This document shows positions 54,594 through 64,000 of a stretch of 64,000 nucleotides of DNA, one piece after another (the first letter of the stretch is position 1; each line of letters starts with the position of its first letter). Source of the stretch: Salvia splendens (taxonomy: Eukaryota > Streptophyta > Magnoliopsida > Lamiales > Lamiaceae). A program made the translations under genes and the position numbers. The DNA lies in contig NC_056045.1 of the NCBI RefSeq assembly GCF_004379255.2, positions 10,133,593 through 10,197,592 of the forward strand. Reading direction: 5' to 3'. The notes under the pieces were generated by a model. The model did not search any database. It was not told the DNA's origin and saw only the letters and a list, made by a program, of their open reading frames with translations.

Positions 54594-55765
54594 TACTCCC
54601 TCTGTCCACAAAAAATAGGGCAATTTCATTTTCTGCACTCGTTTTGAAAAAATAATACTCCGTCTATTCCATAAAAATATGTGCACTTTCCATTTTCGTC
54701 CGTCACACAAAAATATTAGCATTCTATTTTTGAAAAGTTATACTCCCTCTGTCCGCGAATAGGAGTCTCGTTTTTCTATTTAGTCCGTCCGCGAATAGGA
54801 GTCCCGGTTCATTTTTACCATAAATGGTAATAGGGTCTCACCTTCCACTAACTCATTCGACTGACATTTCATTTAAAATTAATATATACAAGTGGGACCC
54901 CTATTCCACTAACTTTTTTCCACCCACTTTTCTTAACATTTCTTAAAACCCGTGCCGCCCATAAATGAGACTCCTAATGGCGGACGGAGGGAGTATCAAT
55001 TTAATAATATAGGTCTCACTATCCACTAACTCTACTTTAACTACGATTCTCCTTCTCTCTCTTACTTTACCATACCATTCTCTTCATCTCTCTTACTTTA
55101 CCAATTTTTTCTTAGTTCTCGTGCCATACCCATTACCCATATTTTTATGGGACGGAAGGAGTAATAAATAGTTAAAGTGGAGAGAAAGAAAAGTAAGAGA
55201 AAGAATAATATAGACAAGAGACTTCTCTACATTATTCTCTCTCATACTTTACTTTCTCTCCACTTTAACTACTTCCTCTGTCCCATAGTAGATGTCACAC
55301 TTTCCTTTTTAGTTTGTCCCAACAAAGATGTCACATTTCCTCTTTTGGAAAAAGTTCATTCTCACATCAATTATAAAATTATATTTTCTCTCACCACTTA
55401 ACACACAAAATAACAGGTCCTAAAATCTCGTGTCATCTCCCAAGTGTGACATCTACTATGGGACGGAGGGAGTATTTATTACTCCCTCCGTCCCTAAAAA
55501 ATATGTACTCTTTCCTTTTTAGTCCGTCCCACAAGAATATGCACTTTCCACTTTTGGAAAGTCTTTTCTCTTATGAAGTATGACTCATTTTCCGCTAACA
55601 ATACTTTATTTACTTTTTCTCTCTACATCTCTCTTATTTTACCAATTTTACATTAAAACTCGTGTCGACCCAAAGTGCATATTCTTTGGGGACGGAGGGA
55701 GTATCATTTTATCAAAAAGAGTGCAGAAAATAAAAGTACCCTATTTTTCGCGAACAAATAGAGTA
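54594..55765. mobile_element. Nest of five Stowaway MITEs
   Basis: An outer copy (TACTCCCTCTGTCCAC at 54594; AAATAGAGTA at 55765) has pairing inner ends AAAAATAGGG-A and TTTTCTGCACTC. Inside it are a copy 54656-55163, itself split by 54741-54995 (TACTCCCTCTGTCCGCG / CGGACGGAGGGAGTA), and two further copies 55270-55474 and 55480-55703. Each ends in CTCCCTC-type inverted repeats beside TA. The small ORF at 55177-55401 spans borders and is not a gene. Confidence 0.85.
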
Positions 55766-55850
55766 TTTATCTTGTGAGAATTATTGCGGGATAACTATTC
55801 ACCTTTTTAACAGGTAAAGTAGAGACTTATCTGATTCTCTTCTCAACTAA
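55766..55850 (+). other. Left remainder of a possible copia LTR
   Basis: Together with 57736-57954 this may be one LTR split by the PIF/Harbinger insertion at TAA; see the entry there. Confidence 0.3.
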
Positions 55851-57732
55851 GAGCATCCGCAATGGCGCCCGCCGGGGCGGAATTCCCACCAGCGTGCGGG
55901 AATTTTGTCGCTGACGTCTGCCATTGTGCATGCCCACAACGGATACGGAATTCCCCCGAGGACGTCGCAGGTCCGCGGCGTTAAGCGGAATTCTGCGAGG
56001 AATTCCACCATCGCGTCGACTCCCGAGGAATTCCGCTTTATTTCATTTTTTTAATGTTTATATATACTGCTCGTTGAATTTCATTTCATTCGCACCACTT
56101 GTTTAACAAGTTTCTCTCTCTAAATTTCTTTTATATAATAGTAATGGCTGGTAGTTGTAGTAGTAGTGGTAGTGGTAGTGGTCATCCTGAAGACATAATG
56201 GCTCCGATTTGGGCACGTGTGCGGGAGGCCGCGGCGAGGGAGGAACAAGCGGCCTCGGCGCCGGCAGTGCCTCGACTCATCCATCGTCGCACTATAGTAC
56301 CCCACGACCACCTCGATGCCCACCGTCGGTTGTACGAGGACTACTTTGCGCCGGAGCCACAGTTTTGGGGAGACCCTATTCCGGCGACGGTTTAGGATGC
56401 AGCGGCCGCTGTTTATGCGTATCTTTGGCGCTTTGGAGCGTCGATACGGGTATTTTAGGGTGCGGGAGGATGCAGTTGGTAAACCCGGCCAAACGCCGAT
56501 TCAGAAGTGCATTGCCGCAATCAGGCAGTTGGCGTACGAAGGTGCGGCGGACATGTTTGACGAGTACCTCCACATCGGCGAGTCGACAGCCCGCGACTGC
56601 CTGAAGTATTTTTGTCAGGGCGTTAGGGAGATATTTGGGGATAGGTATCTTCGGAAGCCTACCCCCGAAGATTGTCAGGCTCAGCTGGATATGCACGGGT
56701 CTCAGCACGGCTTCCCGGGGATGCTGGGCAGCGTAGATTGTATGCACTGGGAATGGAAGAACTGCCCCTCTACCTGGAAAGGGATGTACACTACCCATTT
56801 CAAGGCCAAGAATCCCACGATGATCCTTGAAGCGGTAGCTGACTACCGGTTATGGATTTGGCATGCCTATTTTGGAGTAGCCGGGGCGAACAACGACATC
56901 AACGTCCTCCAGTCGTCGCCCCTTTTCAACGACCAGTGCATGGGCGTCGGTCCGGTCGTCAACTTCGTCACCAACGACAACCAGCACAACATGTGCTATT
57001 ATTTGGCGGATGGGATCTACCCGATGTGGCCCGTCTTTATGAAGACGATCAGATGCCCAACGGATGCGAAGAAGGTATACTTTGCGCAACGTCAGGAGGT
57101 AGCGCGCAAGGATGTGGAGCGGGCATTTGGTGTGCTACAGGCTCGATGGGCGGCAGTGAAGGGTCCATCACGGCTGTGGTATGTTGACAGCATCGCCGAC
57201 ATCATGTACGCATGTATTATCAGGAACAACATGATCGTCGAAGATGAAGGTCCAGCACTGACCGATTAGGCCAATGATGATGATGATGCTGCGGGTCCAA
57301 GCCACGGCGTGGCCACTAGCAATGTACGCATGGGGATACCCCATGACGACGTCGATCGAGTCCGTGCATTTGCCGACATGCGCCAAAAACAGGCCCACAT
57401 TCGACTCCAGAACGATATTATTGAAGAAGTGTGGCAGCGTAGGGGTCGTCGTTGATGTAGTTTTTAATTATTGAAATGTATTTTTTTAAATTTGGTGAAA
57501 TGTACTTTTCTTTTTTAATGGAATTTTTTCCCTATTTGTGTCGAAATTTTAATTAAGTAAATTGTTTACTTCCGGAAATTATTTAATTTGTGAATTTTTT
57601 TTATTGTGGGAATTCCGTCGGGAATTCCGCGGGGAATTCTGTGCAGTGGGAAGTCCTTCTGACGTGACAGGAGGTGTTTTTGGGAATTCCGCGGGGAATT
57701 CCGCCGGGATATCCGCACCACTGCGGATGCCC
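55851..57732 (+). mobile_element. PIF/Harbinger element with transposase
   Basis: Ends GAGCATCCGCAATGGCG and, inverted, GGGCATCCGCAGTGGTG, followed by GC-rich GGAATTCC words near both ends; TAA on both sides (55848-55850, 57733-57735). It carries a transposase pseudogene but no Myb/SANT-type ORF1, so it would need ORF1 protein from elsewhere. Confidence 0.93.
56145..57455 (+). pseudogene. PIF/Harbinger DDE transposase, one frameshift and one stop
   Basis: Starts at ATG 56145 (MAGSCSSSGSGSG, a Ser/Gly stretch), then HRRLYEDYFAPEP. A one-base shift at the TTTTGGGG run near 56365 moves the frame to FRRRFRMQRPLFMRIFGALE. The DDE_Tnp_4 catalytic domain follows with GSVDCMHWEW (Asp), LADGIYPMWP (Asp) and KDVERAFGVLQARWA (Glu), all catalytic acids present. 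TAG at 57267-57269 follows GPALTD, but coding continues in frame (VRAFADMRQKQAHIRLQND) to TGA at 57453-57455; the stop likely replaced a Trp codon. Fairly young decay, as only two lesions are seen. Confidence 0.92.
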
Positions 57733-57735
57733 TAA

Positions 57736-58217
57736 ATTGAAGAATAGTTTGGAATCAGGCTAAATTGATTTGAAGAGTCGTTTGGAGTCCGCCTTTATCC
57801 CCTATTTAAGGCATCTATCCCTTGTAATGGAGGATACACTTGAATACACTACTACTTTCATGCGTTGAAACACTTGTAATAAATCATTAGTATTTTATCA
57901 GTTTTTCTATGAATTCTTGTATGAACCTCATATTTTGGGATCTGGTACAAGTATTGTGGCATGAGAGCCACTTTTGGCAAAAGTACGTAGTATTATGTAG
58001 TTTATAATGTAATGTTATGTATTTTGTATTCGTATATGTTTATGAATCTTGTTTTAGTACTTTAATCAGTGTGCTCTTTTGTTTCTCTTTAGCTAACTGT
58101 CTATTTCAAGTTCTCTGTTTAAGATTTTATTTTCTGAGAAAACGGCTTTGGCCATTCGTCGTGTGGTCTTTATAACATCTTGTTAGTTGTGAGGGCATTG
58201 GTGGATGTTAACATAAA
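57736..58217 (+). other. Possible copia-type LTR end and degenerate primer site, then AT-rich DNA
   Basis: CTTGTAATGGAGGATACAC and the end near 57954 precede TGTGGCATGAGAGCC, close to the initiator-Met primer site (TGGTATCAGAGC) of Ty1/copia elements. No copia coding sequence follows. This is a remnant at most; 57976-58217 shows nothing recognisable. Confidence 0.35.
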
Positions 58218-59348
58218 GAGTAAAACTCCTTTTTTTTCCAAAACATATGGTCAAATTACGAATTTTGTCCTTAAGTAAACAATAAAAACATAAAGTGGTC
58301 CAACATTTATACACAACAAACCCTATTAGTCCAACACATATCAAGACAAAAAAATTCATCCCTGTCGTCTGGTTTCCCTACAACCAGACCATCCACTTGT
58401 TTTCCCCACCACCAATTCAATCTATATTCGGTGGGACCACACTTACATACATATTCTATGGGATCACAATTCAATATATTCCAATTATTGCAAACCCTAG
58501 TTTTTTACATGCAATGAATAACTCATATGCTCAGTTCGAAACTAACCTTCTCGAAGTGGATTTCGAGGGCGTGGAACTGGAATTTCAAATGGTGGCTTAT
58601 CTCTGAGGATTTCAACTGGCGAACTCAAATTGGATTTCGAAGAAGAAGCGGCAGCCTTCTCCTTCGGAGGAAGTGGCGGCTTAAGAGAAACCGAGCGGTC
58701 GAGTCTCATCTTTGTCCTCCTCTCTACTTTGGGAAAATCGGCGTCAGTCGGAGGTCGTCGGTCAGCCTTCAAAGAATTAGGGTTTGACATAGACCCGTCG
58801 TTACCGGAATGTAGCTCCACTTCGACTTCCGCGACGGGGCTAAGGTTCGACGAGGCCAACCCACCTTCGGGACTAGGGTTAGCTACACACGGACCATGAC
58901 CCTTCTCGCCTTCATTCTCAGGTTCAGGTGGATTTCGCGACGGCGATTCCCAACTCATGGCTGGAACAATGGTATATCGCCTCGAATTGTCGGAGATCGC
59001 CTAAGAGTTGGAATGTATCGCCCTGAAAGTGAGAACGACGCTTTGCCTTCTTCTTTTGAAAATGAGAGTTGAAGGCAGGTAATTGGTTTTTAAGAAAAAA
59101 AGATAATTGGTGTTTTTTAAGAAAATAATTAGCAAATTATTTAGTCACTAATAATCTAGTTTTTTGTTTAATTTAGTCAAACTTTTGCTAAGTAACGGTT
59201 GACTTGCGTATTTTAACGGAGCCGTCCAAAAAGGACCTAATCGAGAGCGATTTTCGTATGTTATGGACCCGAAAACCTGAAAATGAATGTTATGGACAAA
59301 ATTCGTAATTTGACCATATGTTTTGGATCAAAAAGGAGTTGTACTCTG
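58218..59348. mobile_element. Mutator-like element carrying an exon-like segment
   Basis: Long inverted ends: CCAAAACATATGGTCAAATT at 58238 and its reverse complement (AATTTGACCATATGTTTTGG) near 59317, pairing over some 50 bases. ACATAAA on both sides (58211-58217, 59349-59355) may be part of the target duplication. The middle (58540-58990) has a higher GC content and a long open frame on the minus strand, so it may be a captured gene piece (Pack-MULE). Confidence 0.65.
58542..58958 (-). CDS. Open exon-like frame of unknown family in the MULE-like element
   Basis: 138 codons from ATG at 58958 (MSWESPSRNPPEPENEGEK), rich in Pro, Ser, Glu and Lys, without a recognised domain or membrane segment. 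It is preceded by a leader-like GC-moderate stretch (59080-58960). The composition contrasts with the AT-rich ends of the element. It could be the first exon of a captured host gene or a self-made ORF; I cannot name it. Confidence 0.4.
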   Translation of the reverse strand: MSWESPSRNPPEPENEGEKGHGPCVANPSPEGGLASSNLSPVAEVEVELHSGNDGSMSNPNSLKADRRPPTDADFPKVERRTKMRLDRSVSLKPPLPPKEKAAASSSKSNLSSPVEILRDKPPFEIPVPRPRNPLREG

Positions 59349-60275
59349 ACATAAATAGTTGACAGTTCATCAGAAAATTAACTCTTGGAGCAGATTGCTA
59401 TCTAATAGACCCAACAGTAGTAATAATAGCAATGTAAGCGGAAGAAATCATTTTTTCAAAAAATTATGAAAAATCTATTCAAAATTGGAAAATCCGAGAA
59501 CATAAATATGTTTATTAACGAAGAGGTGCGTTTGATTCCTCTAGTGATTATATATAAAAACAATTGAAGAATCAATTCCTCTAGGAATGGGATTTAGTTC
59601 ATTCCAACTTCTTTCTAAGTCCTTGATTGAAGAACAAAGAAAGCATTTCAAATTCTTTCATTTAGGATTAGACCAAATTGGATTAAAACCAGCAACGAGA
59701 AAAGGTTTGAATACCCTTCTATTATTTGTATCCGAGATAAAAGACACATACGACTTCATGATTCTTTATTAGGAATTGTTGAATCCAATCTTTGTGAAGG
59801 ACCAATTTATTTTAGTTGTTTCCCTAATTTTGTTTTGTTTTGTTTTTATATGTCTAGATATTAAAACAGAAGATTATAATATGATTAAAGAAACAGATAA
59901 TGTAATTCTGTTATATACTAGAATACAATATAAGGTAAAGACCTCAAACTTCCCAAGAGTTAAAGAAATGCCCTGTGAAGCATAAGGTCAAACCACTTTG
60001 AGTTGAAAAAAGTAATTCAAAAGTCCAAAAATAATGGAAGAGGACGTGCAGAGAGAGGGTTCATTGGAGGAATTATGAATTGGAATTGAATAGAAATGGG
60101 AGAGAATGATGATGCGGTGAGAGTCCCGGTTGAAGGAGATGCCTAGGTTATAAGGGCATCCAAAACCCAAAGGGATTTGTGTAAAATGGGAGGCCATGGT
60201 CGGAGGTGAGGTACGCCAGGGGGACTGAGTGTGGTGGCGTGCCGGGGCCGCCGCAATCTAATTTTTTTTATTTCT
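59349..60275. other. Unassigned AT-rich DNA with weak ORFs
   Basis: ORFs at 59587-59772 and 59776-59985 are short and show no known motif. A minus-strand frame at 60197-59988 begins MASHFTQIPLGFGCPYNLGI after a CT-rich leader and could be a first exon, for instance with an organelle-type Ser-rich start; nothing downstream supports it. 60230-60255 is GC-rich. Confidence 0.35.
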
Positions 60276-60504
60276 TACTCACTCCGTCCCACAACAATAT
60301 GCGCTCTTTCCTTTTTAATCCGTCCTATAATAGTATCCACTTTTTTAATTTGGAAGCTTTTTTTCTCTTTAATGAGGTGGAATCTATTCTCCATTAACAA
60401 TACCTTAATTACTTTTTTCTTTCTACTTCGGTCTTACTTTACCAATTATGTATTAAAACTCATGCCCAACTAAAAGTGCATATTCTTGTGGGACGGAGAG
60501 AGTA
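60276..60504. mobile_element. Stowaway MITE
   Basis: TACTCACTCCGTCCCAC left, GTGGGACGGAGAGAGTA right; inner ends AATATGCGC and GTGCATATTC also pair. Confidence 0.85.
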
Positions 60505-60697
60505 ATTTATAATAACATTCCAAATCTAATTCATTTCACTCGCAATCTCAAAATTCTTTTGTATTCGTCCATAAATCTCACATTACACCAAAAAAATATG
60601 TTCGCGGTCGCCTCCAATCTGATCTAATCCAAGAAATTTGGACATGCACCAACGTTTTCAGACATTAATTATCATGTTTAGTGTATTGTTTTTAAAA

Positions 60698-61016
60698 AGA
60701 GTAAAGGTCAATATTGATTCTAAACATATGACCAAAATACGAATTTAGTCCAAAATATTTACTTATTGAAAAACACGTCCATAACAAATGAAAATGTCAA
60801 CGAAGTGGTCCTTTTTTTTACGGTTCCATAAAAAAAACTAATTGTCAACGCTAATTGCAAAATGGCATGACAGTTAGTTTTTTTATGGAACCGTCAAAAA
60901 AAGGACCACTCCGACAAGGTTTTCATTTGTTATGGACCTGTTTTTTAAAAAGTGGATGTCTTGAACCAAATTCATATTTTGGTCATATGTATAAGACCAA
61001 AATCGATCATTATTCT
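60698..61016. mobile_element. Fold-back MITE related to the MULE-like element
   Basis: Nearly the whole 319 bp is one hairpin: ACATATGACCAAAATACG at the left pairs with the right end (CATATTTTGGTCATATGT), and the centre pairs GGTTCCATAAAAAAAACTA with TTAGTTTTTTTATGGAACC. The ends resemble those at 58218 and 59348. TTTTAAAA on both sides may be its target duplication. Confidence 0.75.
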
Positions 61017-61189
61017 TTTAAAATTTTTTAATTTTAATGTTTTACTCTTTGTAATTTTAATCGTAATAAATAAAATAAATTTTCTATTATATATAGGTTC
61101 ATCGTCTCTAATTTCACAATTAAAATTATGAATATAGTCATTTAATGTTTGTGGTATGTGAGGGACATGGGGTGGACTATGAATACACT

Positions 61190-61399
61190 ATGTTTTCTCT
61201 ATCTCACTCTAAGTGACATATTTTTCTTTTAGTACGTTCCTCTATAAATAATATATTTCTAAATATGAAAACATCAATCTCATTGTTTTTTCCTTTTTTC
61301 TTATTTTATCCTTTACATTTTATATAAAATAACCCTATATAAAATTTTATAATAAATTAGAAATGTTTTAGTCAAAATGCGACGGCAACGGAGGAAGTA
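61190..61399. mobile_element. Diverged Stowaway-like MITE
   Basis: TCTATCTCACTCTAAGTGAC and, at the right, GCGACGGCAACGGAGGAAGTA are degenerate inverted ends; the body AGTACGTTCC-AAATAATAT fits the type. Confidence 0.45.
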
Positions 61400-61407
61400 T
61401 ATCCTAA

Positions 61408-62950
61408 GAGCATCCGCAATGGCGCCTAGCGCACCGCCTAGCCCTAGCGCCGACGCTAGGTGGTTGACAAACACGGATTTTGCATGTTTTTAAGGACTAG
61501 ATTTGACTTGTTTTAAATGTCAATCATGCAAATTATGTTCTTAAATTGCATATGTTATACATTTGGTATTTTTGACGTGTTTGTTGATAAATGATAGAAA
61601 ACGATAGAAAAATGTGAAAAGGCCAAAGTGCCACAGCCTCTGTTCGAGCCCATTCTTCCAGCGATTTTGAAGTCCAATCAGTGCTTACTACATGCCATTC
61701 TCTTCGGAGTTCTGTGGAGAAAGTTCTGAAAATTCTACGAACATTGGGCATTGCAGTCAAAGCTGGCGGAAATTAGGCGAAAATTCAAGGAATGAAGAAA
61801 TTATTGTCCAAATCCCTCCTTTTAATTGCAGATTCGAAAATATTATATTTTCAATTAATTGGAAGATACTTTTTACCATTCTAAATCTTTTTCTAGCTTA
61901 TAAATACCCATAACCTAAATTATAATCTTCATCTAAGATCCTCCAATACTTCCCACTCTACACATTCTTCCATTCCATCTTCCACACATAATTCATCCAT
62001 CTTCCATTGGAGCGGAACTCTGCAGATCCAGACAAGAAAAACTCTGCAGATCCAGACAAGAAAAGACTGAAGATTGAAGATTCAACCTTGGGTTTTATCA
62101 ATTTCTTTCACGTCTAGTGCTTTTATTATTGTTTTTACTACTTGTCTATGAGTAGTTAAACATCATTTCTAGTTTTTTTGGTGAAAACTATTATGAATAT
62201 GTTTTGATTTATTGAATTGAACCTTTTTCTAGCTCTTGTGATTTGCTTGTTCTTGTGCTTTTATTGTTCTTCTGTCTGGCCAACTTTAGAACTATGTCCG
62301 TCTAACTAGATTAATCGAGAGATAGCCAGTTTTACGTGGTAAAAGGAACGAGTACAACACATAGGTTTATCTGCACTCGAGAGAGGGGACCCTTTGTGAG
62401 GGCTTGAGTCTTAGGAACTTAAGGAGTTAGAATCTAATCTATTGGAAGGAGACTTTGATAGTTAGAGTCTAATCTACTAGATAGGCGCACTTGAGAGAGG
62501 GCTTATCTGAAAATCGCTACTTTCCTAATAATCCTGGAGACACATAAAGGTAAAGGTTCTGTGAGATTAATCATCACTAGGTCGTAGTAGTTGGATCCTA
62601 AAACTCTACTCTCTTTAGCCTGCTTTGTATTATTTTATTTTTATATTTGTTTATATTTATTTTTATAGTTGGATCCCAAAACTCCGTGTCTCTAGATAGT
62701 ATATGGCGCTTAGTATATGATAGCCAGTTGCAATCTTATTCTCTGTGTTCGATATCCCGTTACTGACCTTTAGCTATACTAGTTCTACCCTGTAGGTATT
62801 TTTAGTGCTAATAAATAGTGTATTAGCGGTGCGCTAGGCGAACCATTGATGATGTAACAGGAGGATTTTTAGTGCTGATGATGTGGCAGGAGAAGTTTGT
62901 GGTTAGACTATGGCTAGACAATTGCTGAACGTTTCGTATCAGGGATGCTC
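61408..62950. mobile_element. PIF/Harbinger MITE split by a retroelement LTR
   Basis: Ends GAGCATCCGCAATGGCG and CAGGGATGCTC with TAA on both sides (61405-61407, 62951-62953). Next to the ends GCCTAGCGCACCGCC and GGTGCGCTAGGCG pair. The middle, about 61465-62812, is foreign, see next entry. Confidence 0.8.
61465..62812 (+). mobile_element. Probable solo LTR of a Ty3/gypsy element
   Basis: Starts near TGACAAACACGGATTTTGC and ends near TTTTTAGTGCTAATA, about 1.35 kb, with TATAAATA at 61901 and the late motif GTGTTCGATATCCCG seen in Tat/Athila-type LTRs. It shows a CTGCAGATCCAGACAAGAAA direct duplication at 62021. No target duplication was found and the last bases are not CA, so borders are approximate. 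Confidence 0.5.
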
Positions 62951-62953
62951 TAA

Positions 62954-64000
62954 GGCCATCCACAATAGGCGCCCAGCGACCGCCCAGCCGAGCGCCGGCG
63001 CTGGGCGGTCTATTGCAGCCGCCCAGCGGCTGAGTGGAGAGAGAAACCGCGCAGCGCTGGGCGGTTATGTGGCGCTGGGCGGTCGGCTGGGCGGTCCGTT
63101 CGGCGCTATTGCAGCGCCCGGATCGCCCAGCGCACCGCGTAGCGCGAAAATTAATTTTTTTTTTTCCGAAACACTATATATACGCGCTTTGCTCGTCATT
63201 TTCATTCGCACCACTTGTTTTAACGAGTACTCTCTCTATCTTAATTTCTGTTCAAGATCAACAACGGGAAATGGATCTCAACAACGAGCCTAGTTCCGGG
63301 AGTAGCGGGTCACAAACTCCGACGATCCCTGTGGGAAGTGGATGGGGTCAGGTGCCCGGGTACTACAACATGTACCCGTGGCAGCAGATGATGCCCGGGG
63401 CCCCAATGGGGGGGAGTCCGCCGGGGGGGTTTCCGTCGATACCGGGGTGGGTACCCGGGATGCAGATGATGCCCGGGGGAGCACCGGCGACACAGTGGAC
63501 TCCGGGGGTCGTACCGGCTACACAGGGGACTCTGGGGGTCGTACCGGCTACACAGGGGACTCCTGGGGGGTCCCCGGCGACGGCGGGGGATGTCTATCGC
63601 CCCAGTTTTGATTTTTCGACTGGGTCTTCGCACACATCGACCCAAACACCCTTGGGGTTTGATAGTTTCTCCTTAGATGAGTTGGGGTTTGATACTCTCG
63701 GAGCTCCGGAGACTCTAGTTCAATGGGGGGCAGTGCCGGGGCGTGGCGCCCCAAAGAAGAAGGGCAAGAAGAAGGTCGGCGAGTCGTCGCAGCCGGGTGA
63801 GGAGGAGGTACGGAGGAGGTGGACGGACGACGAGAACGTCGCGCTCAGCAAGGCGTGGGTGAGTGTTTGCGACGATCCTCTCGTTTCGAACGAGCAAAGG
63901 ATCGTCAACATGTGGGGCAAGATAGCAGCAGCCTACCAGAGATTTTGCCCGGAGGGGAGGCCCCGCAACGGGGAGGATTGCCGGAAGGGCTGGAACCGAA
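62954..64000 (+). mobile_element. PIF/Harbinger element, left end, continues past the window
   Basis: Starts GGCCATCCACAATAGGCG directly after TAA (62951-62953), the same TAA that ends the previous element. GC-rich GCCCAGCG words fill 62975-63135. A TATA-like CTATATATACG at 63171 is followed by CATTTTCATTCGCACCACTT, also found upstream of the transposase in the element at 55851. Confidence 0.85.
63271..64000 (+). CDS. PIF/Harbinger ORF1, Myb/SANT-like DNA-binding protein (partial)
   Basis: ATG at 63271 (MDLNNEPSSGSSGSQTP) opens a frame with no stop up to the window edge, at least 243 codons. The first ~110 residues are Gly/Pro/Met-rich with a 10-residue repeat (VVPATQGTLG, VVPATQGTPG). After a basic patch (PKKKGKKKVG) comes the trihelix/Myb-like domain: RRRWTDDENVALSKAWVSV, NMWGKIAAAYQRFCPEG and GEDCRKGWNR. 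In PIF/Harbinger elements this ORF1 protein binds the ends and helps carry the transposase to the nucleus. No lesion is visible, so this may be a younger copy than the one at 55851. The transposase should follow to the right. Confidence 0.92.
   Translation, partial: MDLNNEPSSGSSGSQTPTIPVGSGWGQVPGYYNMYPWQQMMPGAPMGGSPPGGFPSIPGWVPGMQMMPGGAPATQWTPGVVPATQGTLGVVPATQGTPGGSPATAGDVYRPSFDFSTGSSHTSTQTPLGFDSFSLDELGFDTLGAPETLVQWGAVPGRGAPKKKGKKKVGESSQPGEEEVRRRWTDDENVALSKAWVSVCDDPLVSNEQRIVNMWGKIAAAYQRFCPEGRPRNGEDCRKGWNR

Noticed and set aside
59440..59772. Insertion of organelle DNA, suggested by a Lys/Phe-rich frame
   Set aside because: I could not match it to a named plastid or mitochondrial gene; AT-rich nuclear DNA can look alike.

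Overview
This window is plant nuclear DNA, and almost all of it is transposable elements. The signs are Ty3/gypsy (Tekay-like and Athila-like), hAT, Mutator-like, PIF/Harbinger and Stowaway elements, spliced genes with GT-AG introns, AT-rich spacers and TATA-box promoters. The style of the repeats suggests an asterid eudicot, possibly Lamiales, but that is a guess. I see no bacterial genes, rRNA, tRNA or CRISPR.

Layout, left half (1-27.6 kb): a nest of retroelements. The 3' end of a chromodomain-type (Tekay-like) element with a 3.1-kb LTR (858-3959) cuts into the gag of an older Athila-like element, here Athila-1. Athila-1 continues through protease, RT, RNase H and integrase (3960-8442, with several stops and a frameshift), an env-like ORF, a long 3' untranslated region with three 480-bp tandem repeats, and a 3' LTR (22278-23849). 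A second, complete and young element without pol, Athila-2 (9308-17503), sits inside the env-like ORF with a perfect 5-bp target duplication (CCGTC). It has near-identical LTRs, a tRNA-Asp primer site and a gag with an Asn/Gln-rich prion-like tract. Athila-1 itself probably sits in the 3' part of a decayed hAT transposon (to 27593).

Middle (28-49 kb): a block of Mutator-like elements. Four lie end to end (33245-44469), separated only by TA runs and sharing similar termini. Three carry remains of a Ulp1-type (C48) cysteine protease gene, and one also carries remains of a convergent FAR1/MULE-like gene. Each element holds its own short motif, repeated many times in non-coding DNA, and all the motifs I could read share an AATG or ATG core with element-specific following bases. 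This resembles the motif arrays used by VANDAL-type Mutator elements for sequence-specific anti-silencing. It is the most interesting possibility in the window.

Right part (50-64 kb): one apparently intact host gene, a DeSI-type PPPDE deSUMOylating peptidase (51053-52618, four coding exons plus a leader intron). Next to it is a broken SLC35F-like transporter pseudogene with two MITEs inserted in its exons. Then come a nest of Stowaway MITEs, a PIF/Harbinger element with a damaged transposase (55851-57732), a MULE-like element carrying a GC-rich exon-like segment, and a second PIF/Harbinger element whose open Myb/SANT-like ORF1 runs off the window edge.
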